From assembly GCF_004340685.1 (NCBI RefSeq), contig NZ_SLUN01000009.1, positions 46,950-110,949 of the forward strand: a DNA stretch of 64,000 nucleotides, read 5' to 3'. The notes under the pieces were generated by a model. The model had not been told where the DNA came from. It saw nothing but the letters and a program-made list of their open reading frames with translations, and searched no databases. The DNA comes from Hydrogenispora ethanolica (lineage in GTDB: Bacteria; Bacillota; UBA4882; UBA8346). Each line of letters starts with the position of its first letter. Within the stretch, counting starts at the first letter, position 1. This document shows positions 62,667 through 64,000 of this stretch, piece after piece. The position numbers were made by a program, and so were the translations under genes.

Positions 62667-63115
62667 TGGGAAAAGTACTGGTTTTGCACGGTCCGAACCT
62701 CAATTGGCTCGGCAAACGGGAGCCGGCAGTGTATGGCCGGGAAACCCTGGACGACTTGAACCGGGTCTTGAATGAAACTGCCCGGCAACTTGGCATGGAG
62801 TTGCGGATCTTTCAGAGCAATTCCGAGGGAGGACTGATCGATCGCATCCAGGCCGAAGCCGGATGGGCTGAAGCGATTCTGATCAATCCTGGTGCCTTTA
62901 CTCATTACAGTTATGCCTTGCGGGACGCTTTGGCCGGAATGTCCGTGCCCGTCGTCGAAGTCCACCTCAGCAACATCTATGCCCGGGAAGAGTTCCGGCA
63001 TCACTCGGTGATCGCGCCGATTGCCCGGGGCCAGATCGCCGGTTTCGGATTTGATAGCTATCGTTTGGGACTTCGGGCGATCAATGAATTACTGGAAAAG
63101 AGGAACCGAATATGA
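62666..63115 (+). CDS. aroQ: 3-dehydroquinate dehydratase, type II
   Basis: The 149-residue enzyme dehydrates 3-dehydroquinate. It has [20 protein letters not shown] with the catalytic Tyr near residue 25. Further motifs are [51 protein letters not shown] (His near residue 100) and [13 protein letters not shown]. The start codon shares a base with the aroB stop (TAATG). Confidence 0.96.
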   Translation: MGKVLVLHGPNLNWLGKREPAVYGRETLDDLNRVLNETARQLGMELRIFQSNSEGGLIDRIQAEAGWAEAILINPGAFTHYSYALRDALAGMSVPVVEVHLSNIYAREEFRHHSVIAPIARGQIAGFGFDSYRLGLRAINELLEKRNRI

Positions 63116-64000
63116 GTCGTTTACAAAAAATACGGCAGTCTCTGGCCGCGCAGCCAGTGGATGGCCTGCTGGTGACCCATCCGGAGAATCTGCGCTATCT
63201 CAGCGGTTTTTCCGGCGGGGAGGGCGCATTGCTGATTGGGGCGGATGCCGCTTTGCTGGTGACCGATTTCCGTTACTGGGATCAGGTCGCCTTGGAAGTG
63301 ACCGAATTTGAACTCTGGAAGCAAGGGCCGAAACTCTGGCAAAGTGTTGGAGAGGCCATTCAAAAGCTGGGATGGAGCAGGGTCGGGTTTGAGGCCGGCG
63401 CACTGAATTATGCCGATTATGCCAGTCTGGGGACGATTCTTCAGGGAATTGAGCTGATTCCCACGACCCGTTTGATAGAAGAAATCCGGGTGGTCAAGGA
63501 TGAACATGAAATCGAGCTGCTGGCCGAGGCGGAACGGATTACCGATCACGCTTTGGCTGCGACGTTGGAGCGAATTCGCCCCGGGGTTCAGGAACGGGAG
63601 ATCGCCTTGGAGTTTGATTATCAGTTGCGGTTGAATGGCGCCGAGGGATCATCCTTTTCGACCATCGTCGTTTCCGGATGGCGGGCCGCGTTGCCGCACG
63701 GCGCCCCTTCCAATAAAGAAGTGGCAGTCGGTGAGTTGCTGACGATCGACGGCGGAGCACTCTATCAGGGATATCATGCCGATATGACCCGGACGGTGGC
63801 GATCGGCAAGGCTGACGCCAAGCAGCGGGAGATTTACCAGATCGTGCTGGAAGCGCAGAACGCGGCGCTTGATTATTTAAAGGCTGGTTTACCCGGCCGG
63901 GCGGTCGATAAAGTAGCGCGCGACATCATTGCGGCACACGGCTACGCCGAGCGTTTCGGGCATGGCTTGGGCCATTGCGTCGGTTTGAACATTCATGAAA
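63112..64000 (+). CDS. M24-family Xaa-Pro peptidase (3' end outside window)
   Basis: The ATG overlaps the aroQ stop (ATGA), so the gene belongs to the aro operon. The 296 visible residues show a creatinase N-domain ([22 protein letters not shown]) and the beginning of the M24 peptidase: [38 protein letters not shown] with the first two metal Asp residues, and [15 protein letters not shown] with the metal His. The remaining Glu ligands lie beyond the end. In Firmicutes this gene is commonly followed by efp, which may be just outside. Confidence 0.93.
   Translation, partial: MSRLQKIRQSLAAQPVDGLLVTHPENLRYLSGFSGGEGALLIGADAALLVTDFRYWDQVALEVTEFELWKQGPKLWQSVGEAIQKLGWSRVGFEAGALNYADYASLGTILQGIELIPTTRLIEEIRVVKDEHEIELLAEAERITDHALAATLERIRPGVQEREIALEFDYQLRLNGAEGSSFSTIVVSGWRAALPHGAPSNKEVAVGELLTIDGGALYQGYHADMTRTVAIGKADAKQREIYQIVLEAQNAALDYLKAGLPGRAVDKVARDIIAAHGYAERFGHGLGHCVGLNIHE

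Overview
The window looks like a piece of chromosome from a Gram-negative-staining (diderm) Firmicute. Most housekeeping genes are moderately GC-rich, with strong Shine-Dalgarno sites and many TTG/GTG starts. HisG is the long form, and the aroC-aroK-aroB-aroQ-peptidase order is typical of Firmicutes. Outer-membrane or periplasmic proteins (a Pal/OmpA-type protein, a Wzi-like capsule protein, a Wza-like export protein, an LPS-kinase-like protein) are also present. Assignment to a lineage such as Hydrogenispora/Limnochordia or Negativicutes is inference only.

Layout. 1-8.6 kb: the end of a Pal-like gene with a 48-bp repeat array, msrA, a repeat island, polX, hisG, an M24 peptidase, a small DUF3566-like membrane protein and a small conserved protein. 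8.7-11.9 kb: a frameshifted 7TM histidine kinase, its NarL-type response regulator, a truncated kinase fragment, and an unusual array of phased DnaA-box-like 9-mers. 12-14.3 kb: repeats, a receiver-like protein, a decayed four-helix-bundle gene and a paralogue of the small protein at 8.4 kb. 14.6-21.4 kb: the start of an exopolysaccharide/O-antigen locus (WbaP-type initiating transferase, gmd, fcl) mixed with coiled-coil genes, a Uma2-type gene and complementary low-complexity intergenic repeats. 21.5-34.1 kb: a visibly AT-rich polysaccharide cassette (WecG, GT2, Wzy, GT4, pyruvyltransferase, HtrL-like, FrhB-like, Wzx, acetyltransferase, ferredoxin half) carrying an IS4 and an IS1595 element and followed by an IS21 remnant. 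Two copies of one 110-bp palindromic element bracket it. 35-36.9 kb: an MNT/HEPN pair and a galU remnant. 36.9-43.8 kb: manC, wzi-like, GxxExxY gene, rfbB, wecB, vanZ-like, again with repeats. 44.1-47.5 kb: a membrane protein, an LPS-kinase-like gene, small ORFs and tRNA-Leu(GAG). 48-58.3 kb: sugar nucleotidyltransferase, CapD/FlaA1, PHP phosphatase, Wza, Wzz, BY-kinase, RmlC-like, ATP sulfurylase and a second manC. 58.4-64 kb: phosphomannomutase (minus strand), then the aro operon and the start of a prolidase-like gene.

Together the genes describe a Wzx/Wzy-dependent surface polysaccharide. ManB, ManC, Gmd and Fcl make GDP-mannose and GDP-fucose. RfbB, WecB and CapD make dTDP-4-keto-sugar, UDP-ManNAc and 4-keto-UDP sugars. 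WbaP starts the unit on the lipid carrier, and the AT-rich cassette supplies transferases, decorations, flippase and polymerase. Wzz, the BY-kinase, the PHP phosphatase, Wza and Wzi control length, export and surface attachment.

The most unusual content is non-coding: (i) about a dozen same-strand TTATNCACA-like boxes spaced at about 21 or 41 bp; (ii) several families of intergenic elements built from two complementary low-complexity arms; (iii) a palindromic element family with GTGATAAAGTC/GACTTTATCAC ends; (iv) direct copies of a 110-bp palindrome bracketing the AT-rich cassette.
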